NCBI RefSeq assembly: GCF_020010925.1
Contig: NZ_JAGJBZ010000002.1
Coordinates: 2,232,001-2,296,000 of the forward strand
Length of the DNA stretch: 64,000 nucleotides
Direction of reading: 5' to 3'
DNA from: Streptomyces griseiscabiei
Lineage (GTDB): Bacteria > Actinomycetota > Actinomycetes > Streptomycetales > Streptomycetaceae
Under the pieces are notes generated by a model that saw nothing but the letters and a program-made list of their open reading frames with translations, did no database searches and was not told the DNA's origin. Position numbers and translations under genes: made by a program. Of the stretch, positions 45,825 to 58,763 are shown in pieces (position 1 is the stretch's first letter; each line of letters starts with the position of its first letter).

Positions 45825-46367
45825 ATGAGCTTGCGCACGCGATTCAAGCCGGCCGTCTGCGTCGTCGGCGCCGTGGCCGCGGCCACCCTCGCGCTCGGGA
45901 CCACGCCGGCCGCCGCGAGCGGGACGTACAGCGGGCTCGCGTACGTCTACGGTGCCGACACCTACATCGACGACTGGGGCAACGAGGGCATCCTGTCGAC
46001 CGGCACCAACACCAACTCCAACGCCACCTGCCTCTGGCAGAAGATCCTCTGGGCGGACGGCTTCCTCGACTCCGCCTCGGACATCGACGGGAAGTTCGGC
46101 TCGCAGACCAAGGCCGCGACCGAGGACCTCCAGGACTACTTCAACCTGGGTGTCGACGGCTCGGTCGGTCAGGAGACCTTCGGACACATGGACCAGTGGC
46201 TGTACTTCGTCTCCGGCAGCACCGCCGACGGCTACACCGCGAACCTGCGCTACGACGGCATCGTGCGCGACTTCACCCTCAGCCGCAACGCGGACGGCAA
46301 CTACACCTTCCCCGACGGCGACGGCAACACCCGGCTCGCCGGCTACAACTACCTGACCTGCACCTGA
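45825..46367 (+). CDS. Small secreted peptidoglycan-binding-like protein
   Basis: 180 residues. Signal peptide AVCVVGAVAAATLALGTTPAAA, cleavage after PAAAS. The mature part contains a peptidoglycan-binding-like fold: CLWQKILWADGFLDSASDIDGKFGSQTKAATEDLQDYFNLGVDGSVGQETF, with the A-T-x-x-L-Q-x-x-x-x-L-x-x-D-G-x-V-G pattern. The rest is acidic and aromatic. ATG 45825 is preceded by AGAGAGGA. It lies divergently from the membrane-tethered regulator, and both carry the same domain type, which suggests linked function. Confidence 0.78.
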   Translation: MSLRTRFKPAVCVVGAVAAATLALGTTPAAASGTYSGLAYVYGADTYIDDWGNEGILSTGTNTNSNATCLWQKILWADGFLDSASDIDGKFGSQTKAATEDLQDYFNLGVDGSVGQETFGHMDQWLYFVSGSTADGYTANLRYDGIVRDFTLSRNADGNYTFPDGDGNTRLAGYNYLTCT

Positions 46368-46423
46368 TCCCCCTGCGCGGCTGACGGAGCCCGACCGCGG
46401 CCAGGGGGGTGTCGCGGTCGGGT

Positions 46424-47458
46424 TCAGCCGCCCCCGTCGAGATCGTCACGGCGGCGCAGCACGCTCAGCTCATGGCCGTCGAGCCGCATCTCGTAGAGCT
46501 TGCCGCGGGCGTTCTCGAAGGGGCGGTGGAGGATCATCATCAACCGGCCGTCGAAGGTGTGGAACAGCATGCCGTGGCCGCTGTCCTCCCGTACCAGGGG
46601 CCGATGCTGGGTCCACGGCCCCTCGATCTCCCCGGATCCGGAGACGGCGTAGGTCTGCGCATAGCCGCCGCTGACGGTGCCGTCGTCACCGGCCACGTTC
46701 TTCTCGTACGTCGACCACAGCATCAGCAGGGACCCGTCGGGTGTCCGGTACAGCTGGGGCCCGTCGGTGATGTACGGCGCGAGCTGGTGCGGCATCCCGG
46801 CGGGGATCTGCTCGGTGAGCCAGGACGCGTCCGAGGCCTTGAACAGGAAGACCGGGTCCCCGAGGGTGCGGGTCAGATCCGGGGCCAGCCGGATCGCCTC
46901 CATGGTCCCGTCGACGGTCTGCAGCCACTCGTGCGCGTACACCATCCAGGGCTGCCCGGCCGGGTCGACGTACAGGGTGCCGTCGAGGGTCATCAGGTGC
47001 TCGGGAGGGGTGGGCCGCGCGGGGTCCACGACGGTGAACGGGCCCAGCAGCGAGTCGGATACGGCGGTGACCGTGCCGCGCATGTGGTTCGGGAGTCGGA
47101 AGGGCGTGCCGTACCGGCCGGCCGCTGGCACCTCCAGCGGCTTCCCCTCGTCGTGCAGCGTGGTGAACAGGTAGTACCTGCCGTTCCACGCGTGCACTTC
47201 CGGCGCCCATGCCCCGTCCGTCGCCCAGATCCCCTGCTGATCGGCCGTCCGGAACACCACGACGGGCCGCGTCCAGTCCCGCAGGTCGGCGCTGCGGTAG
47301 ACCATCGTGCCGGTGCCGTCCACGCCCGAGACGGCCGGATCGTTGGACGTGTAGAGGTGATAGGTGCGGGTCTCGGCGTCGGCGACGACGAACGGATCGT
47401 GCAGCGGCATGCCGGGAAGCCGCAGGTCCGCGAGGTGTATGGGCTCGGTTTCGGTCAC
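46424..47458 (-). CDS. Glycoside hydrolase family 43-like enzyme
   Basis: 344 residues, no signal peptide. It has the five-bladed propeller features of GH43: catalytic base D21 in LHDPFVVADAE, DGAWAPEVHAWNGRYYLF, pKa-modulating D159 in LMTLDGTLYVD, acid E177 in YAHEWLQ, and DGPQLYRT and SGHGMLFHTF blocks. It should act on arabinan- or xylan-type glycosides; the lack of secretion points to intracellular oligosaccharides or a nonclassical export route. GTG 47458 start. Divergent from the aldo/keto reductase. Confidence 0.85.
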   Translation of the reverse strand: MTETEPIHLADLRLPGMPLHDPFVVADAETRTYHLYTSNDPAVSGVDGTGTMVYRSADLRDWTRPVVVFRTADQQGIWATDGAWAPEVHAWNGRYYLFTTLHDEGKPLEVPAAGRYGTPFRLPNHMRGTVTAVSDSLLGPFTVVDPARPTPPEHLMTLDGTLYVDPAGQPWMVYAHEWLQTVDGTMEAIRLAPDLTRTLGDPVFLFKASDASWLTEQIPAGMPHQLAPYITDGPQLYRTPDGSLLMLWSTYEKNVAGDDGTVSGGYAQTYAVSGSGEIEGPWTQHRPLVREDSGHGMLFHTFDGRLMMILHRPFENARGKLYEMRLDGHELSVLRRRDDLDGGG

Positions 47459-47513
47459 GGTCGAAGGATAGTGACCGGAGATCGTCCGGCGAAGGGCGTT
47501 GACTTCGCGTGCG

Positions 47514-47526
47514 CTTCAAGTTGAAG
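47514..47526. promoter_or_regulatory. Perfect 13-bp palindrome before the aldo/keto reductase
   Basis: CTTCAA-G-TTGAAG, 45 bp before the ATG at 47572, and 10 bp after TTGACT (47499-47504), a possible -35. It resembles operators of MerR-type activators; no such regulator is encoded nearby. Confidence 0.5.
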
Positions 47527-47571
47527 ACTCCCCCTCGGGCCCGAGAGCCGGGCCGAACGGGAGGCGACGGC

Positions 47572-48555
47572 ATGAAGTACCGCACGATGGGCAGTGATCC
47601 TGCGACCCGCCGCGAGGTGAGCGTGCTCGCGCTCGGCGCGATGCTGTTCGGCTCGCGGACGGACGAGAAGACCTCCTTCGCCCTGCTCGACCGCTATGTC
47701 GAGGCGGGCGGGAACTTCATCGACACGTCCGACAACTACGCGTTCTGGACCGACGGCGGACAGGGCGGCCAGAGCGAGGAACTCCTCGGCCGCTGGCGGC
47801 GCAGCCGGGGCGTCGGCGACGAGATCGTCATCGCCACCAAGCTCGGCGCCCGGCCCCTGGCGCCCGGCACCGGTTATGTGGACAACGCGGAAGGCCTGTC
47901 GGCGAAGGTGATCCGCGAGTCGGCCGAACGCAGCCGGGAACGGCTCGGCGTGGAGCGGCTGGACCTGCTCTACGCCCACATCGAGGACCGTACGGTGCCG
48001 GCGCGGGAGACCGTCGAGGGGTTCGCGGAACTCGTCGCCGAGGGCACGGTCGGCCTGCTCGGCGCGAGCAACCACGCCGTGTGGCGGGTGGAGCGGGCCC
48101 GCGCCCTCGCCGCCGCGGCCGGGCTGCCCGGCTACGAGGTGCTCCAGTACCACCACAGCCTGCTGCGCCCGCGCACCGACGTCCCGGGCGACCTCTGGCC
48201 GGACGGCACCCTCGGCGCGGCCACCGCCGAACTGCTGAGCTATCTGGAGGCCGAGCCCGGCCTCACCCTGGTCGCCTACTCGCCCCTGCTCAAGGGCGGT
48301 TACGTACGGCCCGGCGCCCTGCCGCCGGACTACGACCACCCCGGCACCCCCGCCCGGCTGAAGGTACTGGGCGAGGTGGCGCGGGAGACCGGGGCCACGG
48401 TCAACCAGGTCGTACTGGCCTGGCAGTTGGGCGGGCGGTTCCCGATCGTGCCCCTGGCCGGGGTGTCGTCACTCGCCCAACTGGAGGAGAACCTGGGCGC
48501 GTTGGAGCTGGAGCTGACGGAGGATCAGCGGGTCCGGTTGGGCGCCGCGCACTAG
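47572..48555 (+). CDS. Aldo/keto reductase
   Basis: 327 residues, (alpha/beta)8 barrel. N-terminal KYRTMGSDPATRREVSVLALGAMLFG, catalytic Asp/Tyr in FIDTSDNYAFW, Lys in IATKLGARP, His in LLYAHIED, and NADPH-binding SPLLKGGYVRPG and the tail block FPIVPLAGVSSLAQLEENLGALE. It reduces aldehydes or ketones with NADPH. ATG 47572 has GGGAGG 7 nt upstream; an earlier ATG (47509) overlaps the palindrome and is unlikely. Role unassigned. Confidence 0.88.
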   Translation: MKYRTMGSDPATRREVSVLALGAMLFGSRTDEKTSFALLDRYVEAGGNFIDTSDNYAFWTDGGQGGQSEELLGRWRRSRGVGDEIVIATKLGARPLAPGTGYVDNAEGLSAKVIRESAERSRERLGVERLDLLYAHIEDRTVPARETVEGFAELVAEGTVGLLGASNHAVWRVERARALAAAAGLPGYEVLQYHHSLLRPRTDVPGDLWPDGTLGAATAELLSYLEAEPGLTLVAYSPLLKGGYVRPGALPPDYDHPGTPARLKVLGEVARETGATVNQVVLAWQLGGRFPIVPLAGVSSLAQLEENLGALELELTEDQRVRLGAAH

Positions 48556-48585
48556 GTGTGATGTCGGGAGGGGGCGTGCCCGGGT

Positions 48586-49107
48586 TCAGTTCCGGCCGAC
48601 GTTCGCCGTGAGCAGCCGGAGCAACTGCTTGGCCATGGTGTGCTGTTCGGGGGTCAGGCCCATGGCCGCGCCGATGTCCACGGGGACGGTCCGGGCCCGC
48701 TCCTCCAGCCGGGCACCGGACTCGGTGAGCCGGATGGCGACGGAACGCTCGTCGTCCGTACGGCGCTCACGGCGCAGCAGCCCGCCGGCCTCCAGCCGTT
48801 TGAGGAGCGGGGACAGCGTGCTGGACTCCAGCTGCAGCGCGGCACCCAGGTCGCGTACGGAGATCGAGTCCTGCTCCCAGAGCACGAGCATGACCAGGTA
48901 CTGCGGATAGGTCAGCCCCAGCCCGTCGAGCAGTGGCCGGTAGCGGGCCGTGACCGCGCGCGAGGCGGCGTACAGGGCGAAGCAGAGCTGGTCGTCGAGG
49001 AGCAGGCTGGGCCCCGATGCCGATGCCGATGCCGATGCCGATGCCGATGCCGATGCCGGGTCCCGGGTCGTCCCGGTCGTGCTCACGCTCTCACCGACTG
49101 TGCTCAC
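48586..49107 (-). CDS. ohrR: MarR-family peroxide regulator OhrR-like
   Basis: 173 residues. OhrR signature LDDQLCFALYAASRAVTARYRPLLDGLGLTYPQYLVMLVLWE with the redox-sensing Cys42, then the MarR winged helix (SVRDLGAALQLESSTLSPLLKRLEAGGLLRRER). In the family, Cys oxidation by organic hydroperoxides releases DNA. I placed the start at GTG 49107 because GGAGGAG lies 7 nt upstream; ATG 49149 would add residues without such a site. The N-terminal extension has seven Ala-Ser repeats from a hexanucleotide repeat. No ohr peroxidase gene is adjacent; the divergent gene is an esterase. Confidence 0.85.
   Translation of the reverse strand: MSTVGESVSTTGTTRDPASASASASASASASGPSLLLDDQLCFALYAASRAVTARYRPLLDGLGLTYPQYLVMLVLWEQDSISVRDLGAALQLESSTLSPLLKRLEAGGLLRRERRTDDERSVAIRLTESGARLEERARTVPVDIGAAMGLTPEQHTMAKQLLRLLTANVGRN
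49016..49057. repeat. (GATGCC)7 hexanucleotide repeat in ohrR
   Basis: Seven perfect tandem copies of GATGCC, read on the minus strand as (Ala-Ser)7 in the OhrR N-terminus. Unit length keeps the frame, so copy number can vary without breaking the gene. Confidence 0.95.
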
Positions 49108-49193
49108 GGTGTCGCTCCTCCGCCCTGTGCTCCGCATGACGATCTCCAACCCTACCGTCAGGTTTCCAGTTATGGCGAGAGCTACTTAGTTGT

Positions 49194-49210
49194 GCACGAC
49201 TTAATCGTGC
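49194..49210. promoter_or_regulatory. Operator-like inverted repeat between ohrR and the esterase
   Basis: GCACGA-CTTAA-TCGTGC, perfect 6-bp arms, flanked by GCTACTT direct repeats at 49181 and 49211. It lies 81 bp before the esterase ATG in the divergent region. Plausible OhrR/MarR target, though not the TACAATT-type OhrR box. Confidence 0.55.
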
Positions 49211-49290
49211 GCTACTTTCATGGGGTGCCGCCGCCCGGCGAACCCCCGTCGGCCGGGCCTGCCCGTGGCACCTTGTCCGAGGAGAGCGCC

Positions 49291-50277
49291 ATGTCCGAAA
49301 CCACCCCCGACATCGCCACCGGTCCCCGCCCCGTGCTGGAGCCCGCCGCCGCGGCCTTCGCGGAGGCGACCGCCAACCCTCCGTACCTCTTCGATCTCGG
49401 CCCGGTGGAGGGCCGCAAGACGGTCGACGAGGTGCAGTCGGGGGACGGCGTCGAGAAGCCCGCCGTGGACGAGGAGTGGGTGACCGTGCCGGGCGGACCG
49501 ACCGGCGAGGTCAGGGCCCGGATCGTCCGCCCGGAGGGTGCCCGGGGCGTCCTCCCGGTGATCCTCTACATCCACGGCGCGGGCTGGGTCTTCGGCAACG
49601 CCCACACGCACGACCGCCTGGTGCGCGAACTGGCCGTCGGCGCGCGGGCCGCCGTGGTCTTCCCCGAGTACGACCTCTCGCCCGAGGCCCGCTATCCGGT
49701 GGCCGTCGAGCAGAACTACGCGGTGGCCCGCTGGATCGTCGCCGAGGGCGCCGGCCACTCGCTGGACGCCGGCCGTATCGCCGTGGCCGGTGACTCCGTC
49801 GGCGGCAACATGACCGCCGCGCTGACCCTGATGGCCAAGGAACGCGGCGATGTCCCCCTGGTCCAGCAGGTGCTGTTCTACCCGGTCACCGACGCCGCCT
49901 TCGACACCGGCTCGTACCACCGGTTCGCCGAGGGCTACTTCCTGCGGCGCGACGCGATGCGGTGGTTCTGGGACCAGTACACGACCAGCGAGCGGGAGCG
50001 CGCCGAGATCACCGCCTCACCGCTGCGCGCCACCCCCGAGCAGCTCACGGGGCTGCCTCCGGCCCTCGTCGTCACCGCCGAGGCCGACGTCCTGCGCGAC
50101 GAGGGCGAGGCGTACGCGAACAAGCTGCGCGAGGCCGGGGTGCCGGTGACCGCCGTGCGCTACCAGGGGATCATCCACGACTTCGTGATGCTCGACGCGC
50201 TGCGCGGGACGCACGCCGCCGAGGCCGCCATCGGCCAGGCGGTCGCGACCCTGCGGACGGCCCTCGGGACCGGCTGA
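49291..50277 (+). CDS. Alpha/beta hydrolase, hormone-sensitive-lipase family esterase
   Basis: 328 residues. Oxyanion motif HGAGW (95-99; family consensus HGGGW/F), nucleophile Ser169 in GDSVGGN, acid Asp266 in TAEADVLRDEG and His296 in GIIHDF. Carboxylesterase for short to medium acyl esters; no signal peptide. ATG 49291 follows GAGGAGA. It is divergent from ohrR and shares its 183-bp intergenic region, so it is probably repressed by it. The second Gly of HGGG replaced by Ala is a mild variant. Confidence 0.88.
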   Translation: MSETTPDIATGPRPVLEPAAAAFAEATANPPYLFDLGPVEGRKTVDEVQSGDGVEKPAVDEEWVTVPGGPTGEVRARIVRPEGARGVLPVILYIHGAGWVFGNAHTHDRLVRELAVGARAAVVFPEYDLSPEARYPVAVEQNYAVARWIVAEGAGHSLDAGRIAVAGDSVGGNMTAALTLMAKERGDVPLVQQVLFYPVTDAAFDTGSYHRFAEGYFLRRDAMRWFWDQYTTSERERAEITASPLRATPEQLTGLPPALVVTAEADVLRDEGEAYANKLREAGVPVTAVRYQGIIHDFVMLDALRGTHAAEAAIGQAVATLRTALGTG

Positions 50278-50312
50278 CATCAGGACCGGCTGACGGCAGG
50301 ACCGGGAAAGCG

Positions 50313-50350
50313 GCCGACCCCGGCCGGGAGTGATCCCGGCCGGGGTCGGC
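50313..50350. terminator. Bidirectional terminator hairpin
   Basis: Perfect 17-bp stem: GCCGACCCCGGCCGGGA (50313-50329), loop GTGA, complement at 50334-50350. It lies between the convergent esterase and isocitrate dehydrogenase genes. Confidence 0.85.
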
Positions 50351-50404
50351 GTCATGCGCAGGGGGTGAGCCATGCGCAGGGGTGGGTCATGCGCAGAGGA
50401 CGGG

Positions 50405-53976
<3,572 letters not shown>

Positions 53977-54243
53977 CGGTCGCCTCCCGAGGGGCGCGGG
54001 GACCGGCCGGCGAGCCGTATGTCAGGTCCCGTGGGCCGTATGTGATGTGTCGTCACTTGCCACCTGCTCGAATCCGTCATGCACGATCAGCACCTGCCCG
54101 GACGCGTGTACGACGTCGGGCACGACCGCTCATCCTGCCGTATCCGCGCGGCTGATCGGCACCGGACCTGCGCGGATCGGCCGACGACAGGCCCCGTGCC
54201 ACCGGGAATGTCCGGATGTGCTCGGCGGTACGGTGCCGCCTGC

Positions 54244-55284
54244 TCAGATCACCTTCAGCCGGACCAGCGCGCCCAGCGTCAACGCCCCCGGCAGCAACGG
54301 CAGCCAGAGCGTGATGACCCGGAACACCAGCACCACCGCGGTCGCCACGGCCGCCGGGCCACCGGCCGCCACCAGCGCCACCACGAGCGCGGCCTCCACC
54401 GAACCGAGGCCGCCCGGCGTCGGCACGAGGGCGACCGCGACCGTGGCGGCGAGATAGGCGAGCGCCATGTGCGTCACGGGAATGTCGAGCCCCAGCGCCA
54501 GCCCCACGGTGACCAGGACACCCGCCTGCAACGCCGGGAACGCCAGCGAACCACCCCACAGCGCCAGCACCCGCGTCGGTCGCGCGTGCACCGCCCTGGC
54601 CTCGCCCGACGCGGTGCGGAGGAAACCGAACACGGCCGCACGCAGCCGCCGTACCAGGAACACCGCGGCCACGGCGCAGCACCCGACGGCGACGGCCGTG
54701 ACCAGCAGGGGAGTCGAGGCGCCGGCGGGCAGGAGCGGGCCGAGCCGCAGGGCCCGGGGGAACGCCACCAGCAGGGCCAGCAGCAGGCCGACGCGGGCGA
54801 CGGACTCCGCCAGCAGATACAGCGCGAGCGCCGCCGACGAACGAGCGGCCGACACCCCGCACACCATCATGAACCGCAGGTTCACCGCGCTCGCGCCGAG
54901 TCCCGTCGGCAGCAGATGATTCGCCGCGCCCGCCGCGAACTGGGTGGCCAGCAACCGCCGCACCGGCAGCCGCTCGACAAGCGCCCCCTGCCGGGTCACG
55001 GCCGCCGCGACCCAGGTCAGACAGGTCACGCCGACCGCCACGACCAGCCAGGGCCACCGCGCGGTCGCCAACTGGGCGAAGCCCTCGGCGAGAACGGAAC
55101 GGTGCCGCACCGCGACCACCAGGACCAGCGCGAGCGGGAGCAGACAGAGGATCCGCCGCACCGGAACGCGCCTGATGAGTGGTCGGGGAAGCTGTGTGGC
55201 TGTCACACCGGGAGAGGTTCTCCGTGCCCGGCCAACAGGGGGTTGCGGGTGCGCGGACGGCGGTTGACCGGCGGCGGACGTCAC
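54244..55284 (-). CDS. Lysylphosphatidylglycerol synthetase-like TM-domain protein (UPF0104/flippase type)
   Basis: 346 residues, about eight hydrophobic helices. LVVAVGVTCLTWVAAAVTRQGAL, FAAGAANHLLPTGLGASAVNLRFM, ALVPTPGGLGSVEAALV are conserved in the MprF-type transmembrane half, without the cytoplasmic synthetase. Related proteins move phospholipids or act with glycosyltransferases. Start is the GTG at 55284 or GTG at 55206. It is divergent from the ABC exporter. Neither the substrate nor partner can be told. Confidence 0.75.
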   Translation of the reverse strand: MTSAAGQPPSAHPQPPVGRARRTSPGVTATQLPRPLIRRVPVRRILCLLPLALVLVVAVRHRSVLAEGFAQLATARWPWLVVAVGVTCLTWVAAAVTRQGALVERLPVRRLLATQFAAGAANHLLPTGLGASAVNLRFMMVCGVSAARSSAALALYLLAESVARVGLLLALLVAFPRALRLGPLLPAGASTPLLVTAVAVGCCAVAAVFLVRRLRAAVFGFLRTASGEARAVHARPTRVLALWGGSLAFPALQAGVLVTVGLALGLDIPVTHMALAYLAATVAVALVPTPGGLGSVEAALVVALVAAGGPAAVATAVVLVFRVITLWLPLLPGALTLGALVRLKVI

Positions 55285-55311
55285 CGCGCTCCGGCGTACG
55301 CCGAAATACGT

Positions 55312-55342
55312 TTGACCTCAAGCTTGGTCGAGGTTCTAGCGT
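55312..55342 (+). promoter_or_regulatory. SoxR/MerR-type promoter of the ABC exporter
   Basis: -35 TTGACC (55312-55317) and -10 TAGCGT (55337-55342) are 19 bp apart; the 18-bp box CCTCAAGCTTGGTCGAGG (55316-55333) is a near-perfect inverted repeat in the spacer, like SoxR boxes. The -10 ends 7 nt before the ATG at 55350, so the transcript is probably leaderless. Confidence 0.75.
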
Positions 55343-55349
55343 CGTCCGC

Positions 55350-57254
55350 ATGAGTATGGAGACCACCGCCTGGACCCAGCTGCAGGGCATGATGACCGCC
55401 CAGCGGCACAACCGCCCCCTCGCCCGGACGACGCTACGGCGCGTCGGCGTCTTCGCCCGTCCACATCGTCGCCGTATCGCGTGGTTCGTCGGCATCGGCG
55501 TCGTGACCGCGCTGCTCGCCGTGGCGACGCCGGTGCTCGCGGGGAACGTCGTGGACGTGATCGTCTCGGGCGGCGACGAGGACGTCGTCGTCCGCCTTGC
55601 CGTGCTCATCGCCGCCATCGCCGTCGCCGAGGCGGCGCTCGGCCTCGTGGCCCGACGCCTGTCGGCGACGCTCGGCGAGGGCCTCATCCTCGATCTGCGA
55701 ACCGCCGTCTTCGATCATGTGCAGCGCATGCCGGTCGCGTTCTTCACACGTACTCGTACGGGAGCGCTCGTCAGTCGTCTCAACAACGACGTCATCGGCG
55801 CCCAACGCGCGTTCAGCAACACCCTGTCCGGAGTCGTCGGCAACGTGGTCACGCTGCTGCTCACCCTCGCCGTGATGCTCACCCTCTCCTGGCAGATCAC
55901 CCTGCTCTCCCTCGTTCTGCTGCCCGTCTTCGTGCTCCCCGCCCGGCGCATGGGCAAGCGGATGGCCCGGCTCCAGAGGGAGGCGGCCGACCTCAACGCC
56001 GCCATGGGCACCCGGATGACCGAGCGCTTCTCGGCGCCCGGCGCCACCCTGGTCAAACTCTTCGGACGACCGGACGACGAGTCCGCCGAGTTCGCCGAAC
56101 GGGCGAGCCGGGTACGGGACATCGGCATCCGTACGGCGATGGCGCAGTCGGCGTTCATCACGGCCCTCACCCTCGTCTCGGCCCTCGCGCTCGCCCTGGT
56201 GTACGGCCTCGGCGGCTGGTTCGCGCTGCGCGGCACCCTGGAGGCCGGCGCGATCGTGTCCCTGGCCCTGCTGCTCACCCGGCTGTACGCGCCGCTCACG
56301 GCGCTCGCCGGGGCGCGCGTGGAGATCATGAGCGCCCTGGTGAGCTTCGAGCGCGTCTTTGAGGTACTGGACCTCACACCGCTCATCGACGAGAAACCGG
56401 ACGCCCGAGAGGTCCCCGAGGGCCCGGTGGCCGTGGAGTTCGACGACGTCCGCTTCGGCTACCCGTCCGCCGACAAGGTCTCCCTCGCCTCCCTGGAGGA
56501 GGTGGCCGCCCTCGACACCCGCGGCGGCACCGAGGTCCTGCACGGCGTCTCCTTCCGCGCCGAACCCGGCCAGACCGTCGCCCTCGTCGGCTCCTCGGGC
56601 GCCGGCAAGTCCACCGTCGCCCAACTGCTGCCCCGGCTCTACGACACGGACACGGGCACGGTCCGGATCGGCGGCGTCGACGTACGCGACCTCAGCGCGG
56701 TGTCACTGCGCGGCACCCTCGGCATGGTCACCCAGGACGGCCACCTGTTCCACGACACCGTCCGCGCCAACCTGCTCCTCGCGCGCCCCGAGGCGACGGA
56801 CGACGACCTGTGGGAGGTGCTGCGCCGGGCTCGCCTCGACGACCTCGTGCGCGCCCTGCCCGACGCCCTCGACACCGTCGTCGGCGAGCGCGGCTACCGC
56901 CTCTCCGGCGGCGAACGCCAGCGCATGACCATCGCCCGGCTGCTCCTGGCCCGCCAGCGCGTCGTCATCCTCGACGAGGCCACCGCGCACCTCGACAACA
57001 CCTCGGAGGCCGCCGTCCAGGAGGCCCTCGCGGAGGCGCTGGAGGGCAGGACCGCCGTGGTCATCGCCCACCGCCTGTCGACCGTGCGCACCGCCGACCA
57101 GATCCTCGTCGTCGAGGCGGGCCGGATCGTGGAGCGCGGCCGGCACGAGGAACTGCTCGCGGCGGACGGGCGTTACGCGGAGCTGTACCGGACCCAGTTC
57201 GAGAGGCCGACGGCCCACGCACCCGGGGCGGAGGCACCGGTCGCGGCGGTCTGA
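55350..57254 (+). CDS. ABC exporter, half-transporter (TMD-NBD fusion)
   Basis: 634 residues. N-terminal six-helix ABC_membrane domain ([61 protein letters not shown]), then a nucleotide-binding domain: Walker [10 protein letters not shown] near 413, Q-loop MVTQDGHLF, signature LSGGERQRM near 520, Walker [13 protein letters not shown]. It acts as a homodimer exporting lipids or drugs. Its promoter is SoxR-like, which suggests response to redox-cycling compounds; an ABC transporter is part of SoxR regulons in streptomycetes. No Shine-Dalgarno precedes the ATG. NBD has an insert ([16 protein letters not shown]). Confidence 0.92.
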   Translation: MSMETTAWTQLQGMMTAQRHNRPLARTTLRRVGVFARPHRRRIAWFVGIGVVTALLAVATPVLAGNVVDVIVSGGDEDVVVRLAVLIAAIAVAEAALGLVARRLSATLGEGLILDLRTAVFDHVQRMPVAFFTRTRTGALVSRLNNDVIGAQRAFSNTLSGVVGNVVTLLLTLAVMLTLSWQITLLSLVLLPVFVLPARRMGKRMARLQREAADLNAAMGTRMTERFSAPGATLVKLFGRPDDESAEFAERASRVRDIGIRTAMAQSAFITALTLVSALALALVYGLGGWFALRGTLEAGAIVSLALLLTRLYAPLTALAGARVEIMSALVSFERVFEVLDLTPLIDEKPDAREVPEGPVAVEFDDVRFGYPSADKVSLASLEEVAALDTRGGTEVLHGVSFRAEPGQTVALVGSSGAGKSTVAQLLPRLYDTDTGTVRIGGVDVRDLSAVSLRGTLGMVTQDGHLFHDTVRANLLLARPEATDDDLWEVLRRARLDDLVRALPDALDTVVGERGYRLSGGERQRMTIARLLLARQRVVILDEATAHLDNTSEAAVQEALAEALEGRTAVVIAHRLSTVRTADQILVVEAGRIVERGRHEELLAADGRYAELYRTQFERPTAHAPGAEAPVAAV

Positions 57255-57345
57255 CGGCCGGACGGCCGGACGGTCCCCGGGGATCCGGGCCGGGCCAGAC
57301 GGATCGAGAGGATCGCCGTCGGGACGGCGGCGATCGAACTCGGCC

Positions 57346-58098
57346 TCAGGTCGTGCCGCCCCGGCCCGGAGCGGCAGGGGTCGGGCCCCGCTCTGCCGCC
57401 CAGGTGCGCAGTGCGGCTTCGGCTTCCTCGCGGGACTGGGGGCCGCGGTCGATGTGGAGCTGCTGGAGGTGGCGGACGGCCGCCCCGATCGCCGGGCCCT
57501 GAGGCAGGCCGAGCAGGGCGATGACGTCCCTGCCGTCGAGGGGCACGGGGACGCCGGACAGCCGCTCACGGACGGCTCGCTCGGCCGCGGCACGCGCCTC
57601 GGACTCACGCTCGGCCTGGTCTCTCGCATGCCACGCGTCGTAGTCGGCCGCGTCGCGGGCCCGCGACGCGGCCCTGTGCCAGTCGTCCTCGTCCCGCCCC
57701 CGGCCGAGGCCCACTTCCACGAACAGATCGCGGTGGTCCGGCGCGCCCGGGCCGGCCGGCGGCACACCGAGCCGGGCGAGCGCCGCGTTGATCGGCCAGT
57801 CCTCCCGGGGACCACTGAAGTCCGAGGTGTGCGCCGGCCCCCATTCCCGCACCCCGGCCCGCCACAGGACGGCGGTCTGATCCCCCTCGCCGCCCCAGAA
57901 GTCCGCCTGCACATGCGCCACCGGCCCCCTCAGCGACAGGTCACGAAGCGCCCCGGCCAGGTCGGAGCGGAGCGCGGCGGACAGCGGCAGCAGCCCCATG
58001 CGATGCCCGAGCGGGGCGACCACCGCCCCCGGCACACCCTCGGCCCAGCTCCGCAGGCGGTCGAAGTCCCCTACGACGGCATCGAGTCGGTACGACAT
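57346..58098 (-). CDS. Unrecognised protein with C-terminal similarity to CCA-adding enzyme tail
   Basis: 250 residues, acidic and soluble, no signal or membrane segment. The N-terminus ([15 protein letters not shown]) is unlike known families to me. The end, [48 protein letters not shown], resembles the C-terminal helical part of tRNA nucleotidyltransferases, but the catalytic nucleotidyltransferase domain is absent. Convergent with the ABC exporter. Could be an orphan RNA-binding module; no function assigned. Confidence 0.7.
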   Translation of the reverse strand: MSYRLDAVVGDFDRLRSWAEGVPGAVVAPLGHRMGLLPLSAALRSDLAGALRDLSLRGPVAHVQADFWGGEGDQTAVLWRAGVREWGPAHTSDFSGPREDWPINAALARLGVPPAGPGAPDHRDLFVEVGLGRGRDEDDWHRAASRARDAADYDAWHARDQAERESEARAAAERAVRERLSGVPVPLDGRDVIALLGLPQGPAIGAAVRHLQQLHIDRGPQSREEAEAALRTWAAERGPTPAAPGRGGTT

Positions 58099-58296
58099 CC
58101 GCGTACAGTAACCGCGTCCCGGCCGGCCCCCTCAGGGCCCCCGCACGGGACGGAACCCCGGCCGAGCCCCCGCCCGTTGTGGCGATCCTCACGGAGGTCG
58201 GCGAGGGGCATCGCGTACGCGTTCCGCTGTAAGGTGCGAGAACAGCCCTTGACCTGCAGATTCGCGGGCAGGGAGCCTACTCATGGGAGTCCGCCG

Positions 58297-58716
58297 ATGC
58301 TGCGTACCATGTTCAAATCCAAGATCCACAGGGCCACCGTCACCCAGGCCGACCTGCACTACGTCGGGTCCGTCACCATCGACGCCGAACTGCTCGAAGC
58401 CGCGGACCTGCTGCCGGGTGAGCTCGTGCACATCGTCGACATCACCAACGGCGCCAGGCTGGAGACGTACGTCATCGAGGGCGAGCGGGGCTCCGGGGTG
58501 ATCGGGATCAACGGGGCCGCGGCCCATCTCGTCCATCCCGGAGATCTGGTGATCATCATCAGTTACGCTCAGGTCCCCGACGCCGAGGCCCGCGCCCTGA
58601 AGCCCAGGGTCGTGCACGTGGACCAGGGCAACCGGATCGTGGCGCTGGGCTCGGACGCCTCCGAGCCGGTGCCGGGTTCGGACCAGCGGCGCAGCCCGCA
58701 GGCCGTCACCGTCTGA
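58297..58716 (+). CDS. panD: Aspartate 1-decarboxylase
   Basis: 139 residues. Pyruvoyl-enzyme: self-cleavage between Gly24 and Ser25 in HYVGSVTID, preceded by [20 protein letters not shown], and followed by [26 protein letters not shown]. It decarboxylates L-aspartate to beta-alanine for pantothenate and CoA. The ATG 58297 follows GGGAG. The C-terminal ~20 residues (RRSPQAVTV) extend beyond the usual ~126-residue core. A GNAT gene lies 47 bp downstream; in some bacteria a GNAT protein (PanZ) matures PanD, and a similar role here is possible but unproven. Confidence 0.97.
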   Translation: MLRTMFKSKIHRATVTQADLHYVGSVTIDAELLEAADLLPGELVHIVDITNGARLETYVIEGERGSGVIGINGAAAHLVHPGDLVIIISYAQVPDAEARALKPRVVHVDQGNRIVALGSDASEPVPGSDQRRSPQAVTV

Positions 58717-58763
58717 CTCCGCGAGGGCCGCCCGGCGTCCCCGATCCGCACGCGAGGAGTGCC

